DNA of 64,000 bases from positions 3,931,501 to 3,995,500 of the forward strand of contig JALMGJ010000019.1 in assembly GCA_023362775.1 (NCBI GenBank), read 5' to 3'. A program made the translations under genes and the position numbers. Source of the DNA: Charina bottae. Taxonomy: Eukaryota; Chordata; Lepidosauria; Squamata; Charinaidae. Numbering within the stretch: position 1 is the first letter of the stretch; each line of letters starts with the position of its first letter. A model generated the notes under the pieces. It did not search any database. It was given only the letters and a program-made list of their open reading frames with translations, and was not told the origin of the DNA. Below, piece after piece: positions 46,260 to 57,176 of the stretch.

Positions 46260-47980
46260 AAAGCAATTCAAATTCAAATTCAAAATAAGGTATAAATATA
46301 TAGGACCTTTTTAATAATGAAACCAAATCTATTGCTCGTCCTGAAATTGCTGACTCCTTAGGGATGATGGGCAGTCTGTAGTAATGCACAACTAAACCCA
46401 CATTCTATATTCATATTTTCCTGTTCATTAGAAATTTGAGATGGACACTGCTTATTTTGTGAAAGAATAAACTGTACCTCCAATTTTAATTTAGGAGCAA
46501 AAATGACTCGGTTTAATGAGAAATGTTGGTATAAGCAAAGTGGGCCTAACAACTTTCACAGTCATACCTGCAGACAGAACAACAATGTCTTTTGAAAGAG
46601 AATTCCATTGCTGATTGCATCTAGACAGCAATGCTGCTGGCATACAGAGGCATAATCATCAACAACCCTATTGTTTCCATATGCGATAACCCAACAAAAA
46701 AATACAGATGCTCCATTTTTCTAGGAGCACAGACTGTACAGGGTGCAGCTCTAAATCATTATCTTTCATCTCATAACTTGGCAGTAATAATGAGAAGGTG
46801 AAGGCAGAAATACTTTGAGACAATTGTGTTTGTGTGAAGTTAGGTTTTGATATAAAAGTGGAAAGACTATACTGCTAATTACTTATTTGATTCTGCATCC
46901 AGAGCAAGATTGCATTTAGATTTCTGAAGCAAAACACCACACACATCAGCAAATACCATGGCGATCAGAATAAAAGGGACTATAGGGAGTTTTTCTTGTT
47001 TTAACAAGCGCTTTTATTAGTTATATTCTTTACAAATTATTTCTTTTTCTTTGAACAAAAGGATACCTTCATGAAGAGTTAATAGTGTTCATTTTCCCTA
47101 CTGTGTTTTTGTCTGGACTAGATATTATAGAAGTGAAGGTATCAACATTTGCCAAGTTCTGAAGAACTCTGCATGTTCTGATATCATTGTATTCAGAAGT
47201 TCTCAGCTCCATTTTAATTAGTAATAATGCACACAACATAGAATTGTATCTGTTCACAACCTGATCCAAAGTCAACAGGAAGGTGGTATAATCATACTTT
47301 CCCCACCCTTTCAAACAAGCTTGAAAGATATGTAGTTACTTTAAGAGTTATGAACTGAGTCCTTAAACCATCTGTTCTTTTTTTAAAAATATTCATGAAG
47401 AAACTGGAAAATTACTAGCTGCTTTAATGAATAGCAGGGAGATGATAAGTGTGCCTTTGCATGATGTCCAAGTTCTTTAGAATCATTTTTGAAGTATGTA
47501 CAGAACATCTGTAGATCATTGGCACAAGTAGCTCTGCCTGTAGAGAGCCATGGAGATGACATTGGGTAAGCTAGGCACAGGCAGCAATGGTTACATCAAC
47601 AAAAACATATTTTAAGCCCAGGTTGTAGCCAAAGCATGAGAAAGAAGCTTGGATTGACTGTTCTCTAATTTGCTATGCTATAAGAGGCAGAGAGGGGAGA
47701 TCTCAGTCAGGCATACAAGATTGATGTCAATTCTTCAAGGAGGCCAAGTAGGAAACAAACTCCACAAGTCTGACTAGGAACTATACTTTATTGATATAGG
47801 ATATTGAAATAGAATCTACAGGCTTCTGGAGAACTGCCCAGAATCACTGGCCGTCAGGGGGCATATAACTTTTATTATTAGTAGTAGTAGTGAGTAGATC
47901 TATCAATCGAAGAGAATATTTGTAGCTCAGGGTTGAACTGTGGAGTCCTTGACTGAGTTAATAGTTCCTTGATTAGGGTA
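46260..47980. other. Non-coding DNA
   Basis: No gene, RNA or repeat boundary recognised; (AGT)n/(ATT)n near 47875-47892 only. Confidence 0.5.
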
Positions 47981-47984
47981 TATT

Positions 47985-48066
47985 GTTATTATTATTATTT
48001 TATTATTTATTTAATTTATTCCCCGCCCATCTCCCATACAAAGGACTCTGGGCGGGTTACAATAAT
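47985..48066 (-). mobile_element. CR1/L3-type LINE 3' tail
   Basis: Reverse-oriented tail: (ATT/TTTA)n, CCCCGCCCATCTCCCATAC, then GGACTCTGGGCGGGTTACAA. It directly abuts the Penelope-like remnant on its right. Confidence 0.7.
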
Positions 48067-48450
48067 TAAATTATAATTGTGCTGTTTGATTGTTCCTCTG
48101 ATGCTAATCTTGGTGTTAATCTTTGTATATGTGGGTGATGATTGCTGGCAAGGAGGTGTTCTGGTCTTCTGGATTTTCTATTGTCTCTTATGAATGGTAT
48201 GTAAATGTTGTTTACCTCTATGTGTCTGTTGATGGCTGCTTTGTCTGAATGCCAGGCTTCCAGAAATTCTCTAGCGTTTTTGGATTTGGCTTGGTTTAAG
48301 ATGCTCACAGTTTCCCAGTTGAAAGTATGGTTAAATCTGTCCATGTGTTGTGAGATTAAGGAGTTTTCATCTTGTCTTCTGAGTAGATCTATTTCACAAC
48401 TGGCCACTTTGTTTCCTCTATTCTGCAATGCAGAAGACCACCTGAGAGGA
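48067..48450 (-). pseudogene. Probable Penelope-like element GIY-YIG endonuclease C-terminus
   Basis: A minus-strand frame of 120 codons (48428-48066) reads 'CEIDLLRRQDENSLISQHMD', then 'HTFNWETVSILNQAKSK' and 'AREFLEAWHS', then 'INRHIEV'. Position and wording match the C-terminal part of the GIY-YIG nuclease of Penelope-like retroelements, where '.H....GH.f.w....i......R...E...' precedes an 'INRH' stretch. The Y-x-G start of the nuclease and all reverse transcriptase are missing upstream, so it is a decayed fragment. Confidence 0.5.
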
Positions 48451-51400
48451 GGGTATGTGGCAGGCAGACTAGGAGAAATACACTCTCAGCCATGGCTAAA
48501 GCATGCAAAATAACAAAATATCGCCCTGCAGGGCTACCAGAAGCTGCATTCCCAGTTGCCACCAGTGTCCCATTAACGTGGCAAGAAGGGCAAACTGCTG
48601 AGACAGGTTCTGCTTTAATGCAATAGGTTTCAATGTCTCTCTCTCACAAACACACATGTGTGAACATATATTGCTGTATGAGTAAAGGATATTGGGTTTA
48701 AAGACTGAGTCAAGTTCTCTGATCACACTCAAGGATTCTCATTTAATATAGTGAGGTGGGAAGGAATATAAGGGAATCTGTACACCTTTCCCCATGTAAG
48801 ATTATTTTTCTCTGAAGCCTCAAGGAAAAGGAGAGGAATAAAATCCAGATGAGCACACTACAGTATTTCTCAGAATGCTAATTCTCCCTTGAAGGCCAGA
48901 TCGGTTGGCCCAGAAGTTTAATTAATTTTTTCTAGGCTCCATGAAGATAAGTCATATTTGAATGCAAGATTGCTTAACCTACAAGGCTCGTCTCAGTTCT
49001 GCAGTCATTTTCATTAGTGTGTTCTTTTAATCCATCCAAATGGGTTATTTAAAAGAAATCCAGATTGCATCCGTGATTTATTTGTAAACTCAAACTTTTC
49101 AGCCTACCACAAAATACATTAACCTGACCCAATTTAAATAGGTCACCCTATGATTTACTTTTGCAAAAGATAACTCCTTTTGAAGAAGTACTTTCTGTAT
49201 TTTGGTTGATAACTAGATAAACAAGAATGAGGGAGAGAGAGCTCATCATAATTATATAAAAAGGCTGATAATCACTTCAACTGATGGTTAATTATTGTGC
49301 TATGTAGAACAGGGAGAATTTTTTTCTCCCTGTTCTTTTTTCATTTTTTCAAGGAAAAAAATGGAGTACAATTCTTCAAGAGAAATATTTTTTGTATCTT
49401 CAAGTTGTGCCCATCTCTCTACACATTGGCTTTTTTCCCTAATTATTAATAATTAATTAATTAATTAATTAATTAATTATTATTAATTATTCTAATTATT
49501 AATGCTGTCCTTTCTCCACATATTGGAATTTCAGTACCAAATGAGAGGAGCGTTCAGTTTCTGTGCATAGATTTCTGTCACATGTTCAATATTTGGCAGA
49601 AACCTGAGCAAGAAACAATTGATAAAATTATTATCTAGACAAAGCTCAATTTGCAAAAAAAAATAAAACATGGAAGTGTGTGTGCACCTCTGCCTCCTTG
49701 CTGCATGTAACTAAGGCTACAGTATTGTCTCTAAGAATAGAATTTTAATTTCCTTTTTCATGATGGAAGAAAAAGCTTATGATAGGTTCTGGATAAAGAC
49801 TTAATGTACATACCCCTGTGTCTGGTGTAAGAAACAGGGCTCCAATTCTCTCTCTAAAACTTTCTGAGATGCGTGCACATACACTCACAGTCATAGAAAG
49901 GTAGGAAATTGGGGTTTTACATTGTGGTACTTCAACATCTGTAAATTTGCCCTTTATTTCCACCCATTCCATATGCTCTTTAGGTTCCTGCTTGCTTTCC
50001 TGAGTAGACAGTAGGAGTTGAGCCTTGATATTAACCTTGTTCATATTAGGCTGCTGTGTCAATTTCACAGACAAAACTCTAAAAATGCTCAACTCATCAA
50101 TGAGAGAGAGAGAGAGACAGAGAAAGACAGAGAGAGAGACTTCTCTGGTTAGTTTAATAATAATACTGGGTTCTGTATGTTTACTTTATTTAATATTGGG
50201 TTCTATATGCTTCATTTATTTAATACTGGGTTCTGTATGTTTTATTTAAACTTGGTAAGGTTTGATTAATAGGGTAAATCTAATATCTTACCCTACAACT
50301 CTTTCTTGAGCCTCTTAAACTAGTGTGCACTACTTACTGTCTCTCTGTCTCTCTCTCTCTCTCACAGACACAAACACACATGTGCACATACACTTGTGTC
50401 CTAGATAGCAGGTTCATGAATGTCTACTGATATAACTCAAGGACAATAATTAAGATTTAATTTGTGTCCTTCTGTCACTTATATCTATCTAGCACAGTTC
50501 CTTTCTTCTATGTCCTGAATGTAGATTCCCATCTGAGCAATTTGGACTCTGGAGTTAAATATTTGTAAATGTTTATCCTTGAATCTTAGTTTTGTAGGAC
50601 CAACAAACAGAAATGGGGATTGGAGGAGGCGAGGTGGAATTGTCCACAAACATTAGACTATTCCTTTCTGAAATCCATACATAGAATACACATTAATTCT
50701 AAACAATCAGACTGTTTGAGTAAATTTTGGGTGAATAATGTGGTGGAACTGACAAATGGGAAAGAGGTTTTCAGGTCTGGATCTGACTCAATATATATTC
50801 ATTTGTGCCTTTGTTCCTGTACATGTGCTGGAGTCATATACATATACAGCATAGTTTAATAAGCTAATTTAATAGGGCTTTGCAGATCTTCAAGGGAGTG
50901 CTTCACTTCAACAAAGGCTCCAGCCAAACCTCAAAGTTCTTTGTAAAACATTGTAAAGCAATATAGCGCTTCCTATAAGGAGGAAAGTCCCTATAAAATT
51001 GTGGCGTCCCTGTAAAAATGAAAGAACAACAACAACAACAACAAAGTACCAGTGCATCTTGTAATTTCAGATTTTGAGATGTGATTTCTAGAGGCCATGT
51101 TGATATGATGGTGATTGACAGCAAAAAGAGTTAATAACTTTTGCTTCAAGCTTTGCAGCCAGTGGTGGTAGAGGTCAGGCATAGTGGACTTTGGCTCTCC
51201 AGTGGGAATGAGAAAGCATCTAAGCCACCTATTTTATCAGTCTAGCATAATACCATCATTGGTATTGGCTTAAGATTAAGGGAGTATAAGATATCAAGGT
51301 TTTCTCCATCTCATGGTGCTTTTTTGCTCTTTATTTCTGACCTTTGTGTAGGCAAATTATGCATCATAAAGTTAAAATTGCAGGGATAATTTATTTACTC

Positions 51401-52120
51401 CATAATATGCATCTTGGGGCTACATAAAGGCAAGAATATTTAGTCTTTTTTCCACTCCAGCCATTTTAAATGAAGTTGAGAGCTTTGCTGCAAATACACA
51501 CTAAATCTATGTGGAAAAGTTTATAGAAATACATGACACAAAAGTACTGCTTTAGAAGAGGAATCACACAGACAAACAGACTTTCTTTTCTCCCTTTACA
51601 TCATCTTTCTTAATTAATTGGTTCTACCCCTTCTTTCCTCCAGACTTTTCACCCATCTCTCTAATAGTCACCAAAGAATTCAATATATTGATGGAGCAAA
51701 GAAGAAGCCAAGTGTTTTAATGAGGTCATTCCACATGGCAGAAAAAGCTTCTGTGCCAAACATTCTAGAATACAATGGAATGATTACTGATATCTCGGCT
51801 GCGTTAGATTTTAGTTTTCTTTGTCAGAAATGAACTATGTCTCAAGAGCTTTTCAGATTTCTGGAGTTTTCTATTAAGAAACTCAGCATTAGATAAGGTG
51901 AGAAAGAAAAGGTTGCATATTACTCTTTTCCAACTTTATCTTATGTCTAGATTTTATGTCTCAGAGGTACAGGCTTCTCTGTGGCTCTGTTTCCAACCTT
52001 ACATAGCTTAGCTTTACAAACCTGTCAGAGAACATTAAACCACAACGTTTTCAACTTTTAATTGGCAGTGTGAAGCATTTTTTGATAGGATGTATGCTGG
52101 TTCAAAGGGAAAAAATCAAG
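48451..52120. other. Non-coding DNA
   Basis: Microsatellites only: (AATT)n at 49445-49482, (GA)n at 50102-50143, (CT)n at 50340-50364, (AAC)n at 51027-51044. No gene recognised. Confidence 0.5.
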
Positions 52121-52122
52121 GC

Positions 52123-52650
52123 TTGACAATAAACAGACAAGAGTGCAGCGTTTAGGGCTAAAAGTGTTTACTTGTAGCATAAGGCAATAAATGCATATAT
52201 AGTTAAGGCAATAAATGCAAATGTTACATTATTGCAATAAGGAAAAACAAAAACAAACTTATAAGCAGAGATCCGTGTATTGATCCCAGGGCCAGAGCTC
52301 ATGCCACGGCCTATACCCAAAGCCAGGCATAACTACGCACTGCCCAGTCCGCAGAAGTAGAATACACGTGAAGAACTACATGGCTAAAGACACAAAAAGT
52401 CAAAAAGCATAGAACACCATTTTGCATGGTTAGATATTCAGTTCTTCCAGCTTTCTGATTGGCTGGAAGTTAGGTGTGACACACACCAGGCCTTTGTGTA
52501 GGCCATAGCACATAGCATTGTGTGGCAGTGCTGCATCTAAGCAAGCACGTGATCTCCCCCTCCCTGTTCTCCCAGGGCTTCCCACGGAGGCTTCAGGGGG
52601 AATTGTTCTCATGGGAAGGTCCCATTGCTTGTGTGGGCACTAGCCATAAC
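52123..52650 (-). mobile_element. Candidate LTR-like segment
   Basis: GC-richer block beginning TGACAATAAACAG and ending CTAGCCATAACA, so TG...CA, with a minus-strand TTATAAG box near 52260. I found no convincing flanking duplication and no well-placed AATAAA on the minus strand. It could be an LTR remnant or another element. Confidence 0.3.
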
Positions 52651-53236
52651 AAGACATCACATGGTACCTTCTAGTTTCATATCTAATGAAGAGATGTAAA
52701 CAAAGCCATTCAAAGTTATGGGAAGGCTTTTTGTTATCTAGCCACCTGGTGTCACGTCATCATGAGACACTTTTCTCCGTACAGAAAATAATTTGCCAAT
52801 TTCATACGAGAAATCTGACATTTTTGCCATTTGGTTTGCAAAGTAAGTTAGCATGGTGGTACACAGTCACAACTGCATGGGAATGGGGAAAGAATCTCTA
52901 TGCCCATAGCTGTATGTTTTGTGGAACCTTCCAGGCATATGTTTCTATGCAAAATATGAAGGTAGGGCTATGTACCTCCTTTCCTCAACTTATTAATATA
53001 ATATGTAGGGTAGTTTTTTGATATCCCATATGTACCTCATCCAGCATATCACAGTTGATGTTCCTCAGTCTTAGTAAATTTTCAACAGAAACTCTTAACT
53101 CATTAGGCAAGTAATTGTAATACAGCAACTGCAAAATATCTGTTTGTAATAGTTGACCTATTTGCCTCCAGTTCAATACATGATTAGCCCTTTCCTCTAA
53201 TATCAGGATAAGCGGTTGACAATATCTGGCCAATTT
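52651..53236. other. Non-coding DNA
   Basis: Nothing recognised. Confidence 0.45.
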
Positions 53237-53375
53237 TGTCTCGACTCAGAAGCTAAGAAGATTCAGGCTGGTTAGTGCTGGCTGTGAGGCTACCATTGAA
53301 TCTTAGAAGGTAGCAATGGCAAACCACTTCCATATGTTGTCAAGAAAGCTGCATGGATGTGTTTAGACAAAATAC
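53237..53375 (+). mobile_element. 5S rRNA-derived SINE (copy 2)
   Basis: The head reads TTGTCTCGACTCAGAAGCTA, then 'agaagattcaggctggttagtgctggctgtgaggctacc', matching 5S rRNA's CTCGTC-GATCTCAGAAGCTAAGCAGG-TTAGTACTTGGATGGGAGACC region with substitutions. The body 'aaggtagcaatggcaaaccacttccatatgttgtcaagaaagctgcatggatg' is shared with 57690-57745. Confidence 0.65.
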
Positions 53376-53698
53376 TTTACTTTTCCTCCTAGTATTAAGA
53401 GTATAGCAAACCCAAATATGAATCTTCTATTCTATTGCCAGGAATATGTGAATGAGAGCACCTAATACAACACCCTTCCCCCAAAAAAAATAAGTTAAAG
53501 GAAAGATGTTGACTTTGATAAGTTCTTCCAGACCCTTCTCCCATAAAAATGTGATAGAGATTTCTTCTGGATACCAGAGGAAAAAGTGTACATTTTGGGT
53601 TACATGGGATCTACATTTCTCTGTCTTTCTGAATCATTTGCAGAACTTCAGTAGAACCTTAGTTTTATTCAGAGCAGATTGGAATAGCAAGTTGCTTT
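53376..53698. other. Non-coding DNA
   Basis: Nothing recognised before the LTR nest. Confidence 0.45.
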
Positions 53699-54019
53699 CC
53701 ATCTGTCAGGCCCAGCCCAAGAATGACAAAGAATCAGTCCAGCCAAACTTCAGTTCTTTATTTCCTAACACCGTGTAGACAGAATCTTGCCAGACTAAAG
53801 CAACTCTACCTAACCTAAAGGGAAATAACCTGGGAAAGCTCTAAGGTAAAGGTAAAGGTTCCCCCCGCACATTTGTGCAGTCGTGTCCGACTCTAGGGGC
53901 CGATGCTCATCTCCGTTTGTTAGCCGAAGAGCCAGCATTGTCCGAAGACTCTTCCACGGTCATGTGGCCGCATGTCCTGTTCCGACTAAGACTGACACGG
54001 AAGCGTTATGGAAATTAAC

Positions 54020-54025
54020 TTTATT
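54020..54025 (-). terminator. Polyadenylation signal of the inner LTR
   Basis: AATAAA on the minus strand about 48 bp from the LTR's 3' end; it shares one base with the stop codon of the U3 frame. Confidence 0.6.
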
Positions 54026-54945
54026 TATACAAACACACAAGCAGCCCGGTTTATACAGTCCTCTTCTTCGTCTGCAGGTTGGATAACCACGGGCACAGCG
54101 GATTCTACTGGCCGGGCAGGAAGGACCAGAGGGGTTACAGGAACCACGATGGATCTGGAGGTACCAGGCAAGGTGACAGCAGGCGTCTCGTTAGCTTGGC
54201 AGGTGGGACTGGAGGTAAACCGGGGCCCAACAAAAGCAGCCCACTGGTTACCGGTGTCGGCTTGAACAAGCTGAGGATCTTGGCTGGCTTGGGTATAAGC
54301 AGAATGGGGCCCAACGAAAGCAGCCCACTGCTGGCCAGCTTTGTTTGACTCAGGTTCGGGGAAACGCGGAGAATCTGTGGCGTGGGCAGCCGGGGCGGAA
54401 ACAGGCAAGGCAGCAGCGCTTACCCCGGTGGTGGCTTTTTCCTCAGGGAACAAGGAGTGCTCAGGAAGACGCCCGGCAACGAGGAGCTCGCTTGACGAAG
54501 GTGCGGCAGCAGGAGCAGGCTCGGCGCTCGGCGGCGACAGGTCTGTGAAGCTTTCCCTTCGCTCGGTCTCCTCAGTAGCTATCCGGCGGGTTGCGGGGCT
54601 TCCGTTTTCGCGAAGCTCCTCAACAGCTTCAGCTGGGTTGGTGTGTGAGGCGGGAGAATCAGTCAAAGGCACGGTTCCAGACTGTGAAGAGGATCGGTTG
54701 TCTCCGGCAGCTGAGGTAAGTTTCGCCGGCTTTTTATTCCTTTTTTCGCTCCTTGGGAGAGCGGGGGCCAATCGAGCTTCATGTTGCTCTGCCCGCCTCT
54801 CCGCTCTCCTTTGGCGCGCGCTGATTGGCGGAGGCGTATTTCTTTCAGAGCCTCGGCCAATCAGCGTTTCCGGGTCCCCAGTCAAGTTAACGCTGAGCCT
54901 GCTGCCTCCTGTGATTGGCTCTTCTTCCGGTTCGGAGTCCGGCAT
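54025..54945 (-). CDS. Unrecognised open frame filling the LTR U3
   Basis: I do not recognise this protein. The first Met inside the LTR is at 54945, giving about 306 codons; the frame is also open upstream to 54993, across the LTR boundary, so in a complete element it might extend further. It starts 'MPDSEPEEEPITGG', is rich in Glu, Arg, Ser, Pro and Ala, has an Arg/Glu stretch ('ARQRRAERRAEQHEARLAP') that may be helical, and near its C-terminus a duplicated 'QWAAFVGP' block (about 43 residues apart). No signal peptide, membrane span or catalytic motif is visible. The stop codon overlaps the polyadenylation signal by one base. GC-rich DNA opens frames by chance (a shorter plus-strand frame lies at 54341-55021), but 306 codons is long for chance. 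Possible explanations: an LTR-borne accessory gene, part of a gag-like frame, or chance. Confidence 0.35.
   Translation of the reverse strand: MPDSEPEEEPITGGSRLSVNLTGDPETLIGRGSERNTPPPISARQRRAERRAEQHEARLAPALPRSEKRNKKPAKLTSAAGDNRSSSQSGTVPLTDSPASHTNPAEAVEELRENGSPATRRIATEETERRESFTDLSPPSAEPAPAAAPSSSELLVAGRLPEHSLFPEEKATTGVSAAALPVSAPAAHATDSPRFPEPESNKAGQQWAAFVGPHSAYTQASQDPQLVQADTGNQWAAFVGPRFTSSPTCQANETPAVTLPGTSRSIVVPVTPLVLPARPVESAVPVVIQPADEEEDCINRAACVFV
54050..54055 (-). promoter_or_regulatory. TATA box of the inner LTR
   Basis: TATAAA on the minus strand, about 25-30 bp upstream of the expected start of the R region, in a GC-rich context. Confidence 0.5.
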
Positions 54946-55332
54946 GTTGGCCGGTTGCCAGGTAAGTACCGGGGCTCTCACACCGCATGACACACATGGA
55001 ACGCTGTTACCTACCCACTGACGTGGTACCTATTCATCTACTTGCATTTGCATGCTTTCGAATTGCTAGGTTGGCAAGAGCTGGAGCTAGTGCGGGAGCT
55101 CACTCCGCACGCAGGGCTAGGGATTCGAACCTCCGAACTTGCAATCTTCCGATCAACAAGCCTGGCGTCTTACCCGCTGAGCCACCACGCTCTAGGGCGG
55201 GGCTATTCTGAAACTCTTGGTTTTCCCACAATCGCTTTCTGGACTGTGTCTTCTCTTATCTCTTTCCCCTTCTTGGAATGTATTCCCTCCTTCCTGAGAA
55301 CCAGCGGCACTGCCAAAATCCACCACACCATC

Positions 55333-56010
55333 TAGGATTAATTCCAAATCTGCCTGAATTGACTCAGGTTCAGGACAATTCTAATCCAATCTCCTGCTCC
55401 ATAAAAATGAAGGTCCTCAACAATATACCCAAATTCAAGAACATTTACTGTATGAACTAGTTACCTCCTCCTATTTGAAAAAAAAAATGGTCCTTTTGCT
55501 CCTATTTTCTCTGTCTTCTTCTTTAACTAGTTATGAGTCTGTCAGGAGATGACAATTCCTCACATTTCATAACTGCTCTATTTCCTTAGAGGTCTTTAAT
55601 AATGAACTTGGCCAAACATTTTTAAGAGCCTGTATATTGGGTAACCTCTCTGCACATGAGCTCTAAAACAGTACTGTAATGAAGTTTACCTTTGCAGAAG
55701 CCAGCAAGATTTATTCTTTGTTGCATTTGACAATTTTGTCTTTAACATTGCTTTCCTGCAATTGATCTGGATCAAAGTGAAAGTAAAAGCAAAATGGGAA
55801 GTTTGCCAAACTCTCAACCTCTTACTTACTCTTGTAACTCTCTTACTTTCTGGTTTTCAAACTGACAAAACAGTATAAGCATTTTTTAATCAGCTGACTT
55901 CTTCATCAGAAGTGTTTCCAACACAGTCACAATTGCTTTATCGTATTAAGAAAATTTACTAATTATGTTCAGAAAAAGAATAACATTTTTCAAAGTAGAG
56001 CCAAGTTGGA
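55333..56010. other. Non-coding DNA
   Basis: Nothing recognised. Confidence 0.45.
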
Positions 56011-56134
56011 GAGATGGAGATGGAGATGGAGATGGAGATGGAGATGGAGATGGAGAAGATAGAGATAGAGATAGAGATAGAGATAGAGATAGAGATAGAG
56101 ATAGAGATAGAGATAGAGATAGAGATAGAGATAG

Positions 56135-56177
<43 letters not shown>

Positions 56178-56365
56178 GAGAGAATGAGAATGATGGAGAT
56201 GGAGGTGGAGATGGAGATGGAGATGGAGATGATGATAGAGATAGAGATAGAGATAGAGATAGAGATAGAGATAGAGATAGAGATAGAGATAGAGATAGAG
56301 ATAGAGATAGAGATAGAGATAGAGATAGAGATAGAGATAGAGATAGAGATAGAGAAAGAAAGAGA

Positions 56366-56413
<48 letters not shown>

Positions 56414-56414
56414 T
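56011..56414. repeat. Compound GAGATG / GATAGA / GATA / GAGAAA satellite block
   Basis: About 400 bp in ordered domains: (GGAGAT)n at 56013-56055, (GATAGA)n at 56058-56138, (GATA)n at 56138-56176, (GGAGAT)n again at 56193-56228, (GATAGA)n at 56235-56354, then (GAGA/GAAA)n to 56414. All overlapping frames (Ile/Glu, Ser/Leu or Tyr/Leu repeats) are artefacts. Confidence 0.97.
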
Positions 56415-57170
56415 GCACATACAGTCCTTGGAAAGTTAAGAAGTTTCTTCTCTGAAAAAAATCATTGAACCTTTAGAACAATGGGTGCTCTGAGCAAGGT
56501 CCTTCCTGCCAAATTTAATGGGGACTCCTATGTCACTTTTGAAATAAGCATGCCTTCTTCCACTATAAAGGAATTATGGGTCACTTTTAAAATGCAGACA
56601 TGACATGTTAACCTTTCTGAAGGTCTTTATGACATTTGCAGGAGCCCAGATGGAAAAGTTTACACTTTAGCAAGCAACATTCAGGGTGTTTCGCAAATAA
56701 TAGGGAAATGTACTGATAACATTTTGTAGATATAATGGACCATACAAATGTCCTTCGTAGTGCTTTAGATATCTATGTAGCTCATTTCCTGAATGTTCTT
56801 AACAAAACTGTTTGCACAAATTAGAGAATGCAGTTTTGGCAGTAATGTTAAAAATAATATTACATGGCACACACACTGAGGTACATGCATTGTCCTACAT
56901 TAACCATGCATCATTGCTAAGATATAAGATATATTGACTTCAATGCACACACATATACATACTCTCTCACTCACAAAGGCCATTTTTTTAAAAAAAATAT
57001 ATTCATGAAAAACAAGTAGAATATATATTTAGCATTGAATGAAATATGCATAAATTCCACAATAAAATAATAATGATAAACAATAACACAGTATTTAGAA
57101 AATTTTCATTTTAGTCTCCTAAACAACAGCCAGCTGATTCTGGCTGCTGCAAATGATGTAGCATTTGAGT
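56415..57170. other. Non-coding DNA
   Basis: Nothing recognised. Confidence 0.45.
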
Positions 57171-57176
57171 GGAGAA

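Larger units (their letters stand above)
53973..54982 (-). mobile_element. Inner solo LTR (1010 bp) with long U3 open frame
   Basis: Begins TGTCCTGTTCC, ends GGGGCTCTCACA, with a 5-bp TSD, CCGCA (53968-53972 and 54983-54987), inside the SINE. On the minus strand a TATAAA box (54055-54050) is followed 25-30 bp later by AATAAA (54025-54020), then about 50 bp to the CA end; this is a normal LTR layout with a very long U3. It is strikingly GC- and CpG-rich against AT-rich surroundings. No second LTR or internal gag-pol is present. Confidence 0.78.
53846..55188 (-). mobile_element. Sauria-type SINE (copy 5), split by an LTR
   Basis: The tail half is at 53846-53972 ((AAGGT)n, 'gcagtcgtgtccgactctagg', '...catgtggccgcat') and the head half at 54983-55188 ('ggaacgctgttacctaccc', 'tctacttgcatttgcatgc', B box GGATTCGAACC). 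The two halves join exactly at CCGCATG once the inner LTR is removed. Short flanking repeats GCTCTAAG (53838-53845) and GCTCTAGG (55189-55196) look like its TSD. It lies inside the outer LTR. Confidence 0.85.
53704..55327 (-). mobile_element. Outer solo LTR of a three-level nest
   Basis: Starts TGTCAGGCCC and ends CACCACA, with a perfect 5-bp TSD, CCATC (53699-53703 and 55328-55332). On the minus strand AATAAA (complement of 53757-53762) lies about 55 bp before the 3' end. Removing the SINE and its inner LTR leaves roughly 270 bp of LTR, in the size range of the 46-kb solo LTR but not the same sequence. No internal genes remain. Confidence 0.72.

Noticed and set aside
52123..52650. A confident fifth LTR
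   Set aside because: TG...CA ends can be chosen, but no flanking duplication or well-placed polyadenylation signal was found, so it is kept only as a low-confidence candidate.
54341..55021. 226-codon plus-strand open frame in the inner LTR
   Set aside because: It runs opposite to the LTR signals, crosses the LTR boundary into the SINE, and reads as low-complexity Ser/Ala/Gly; best explained by CpG-rich composition.
55959..56468. Ile/Glu-, Ser/Leu- and Tyr/Leu-repeat frames
   Set aside because: Translations of GATA/GATAGA arrays.
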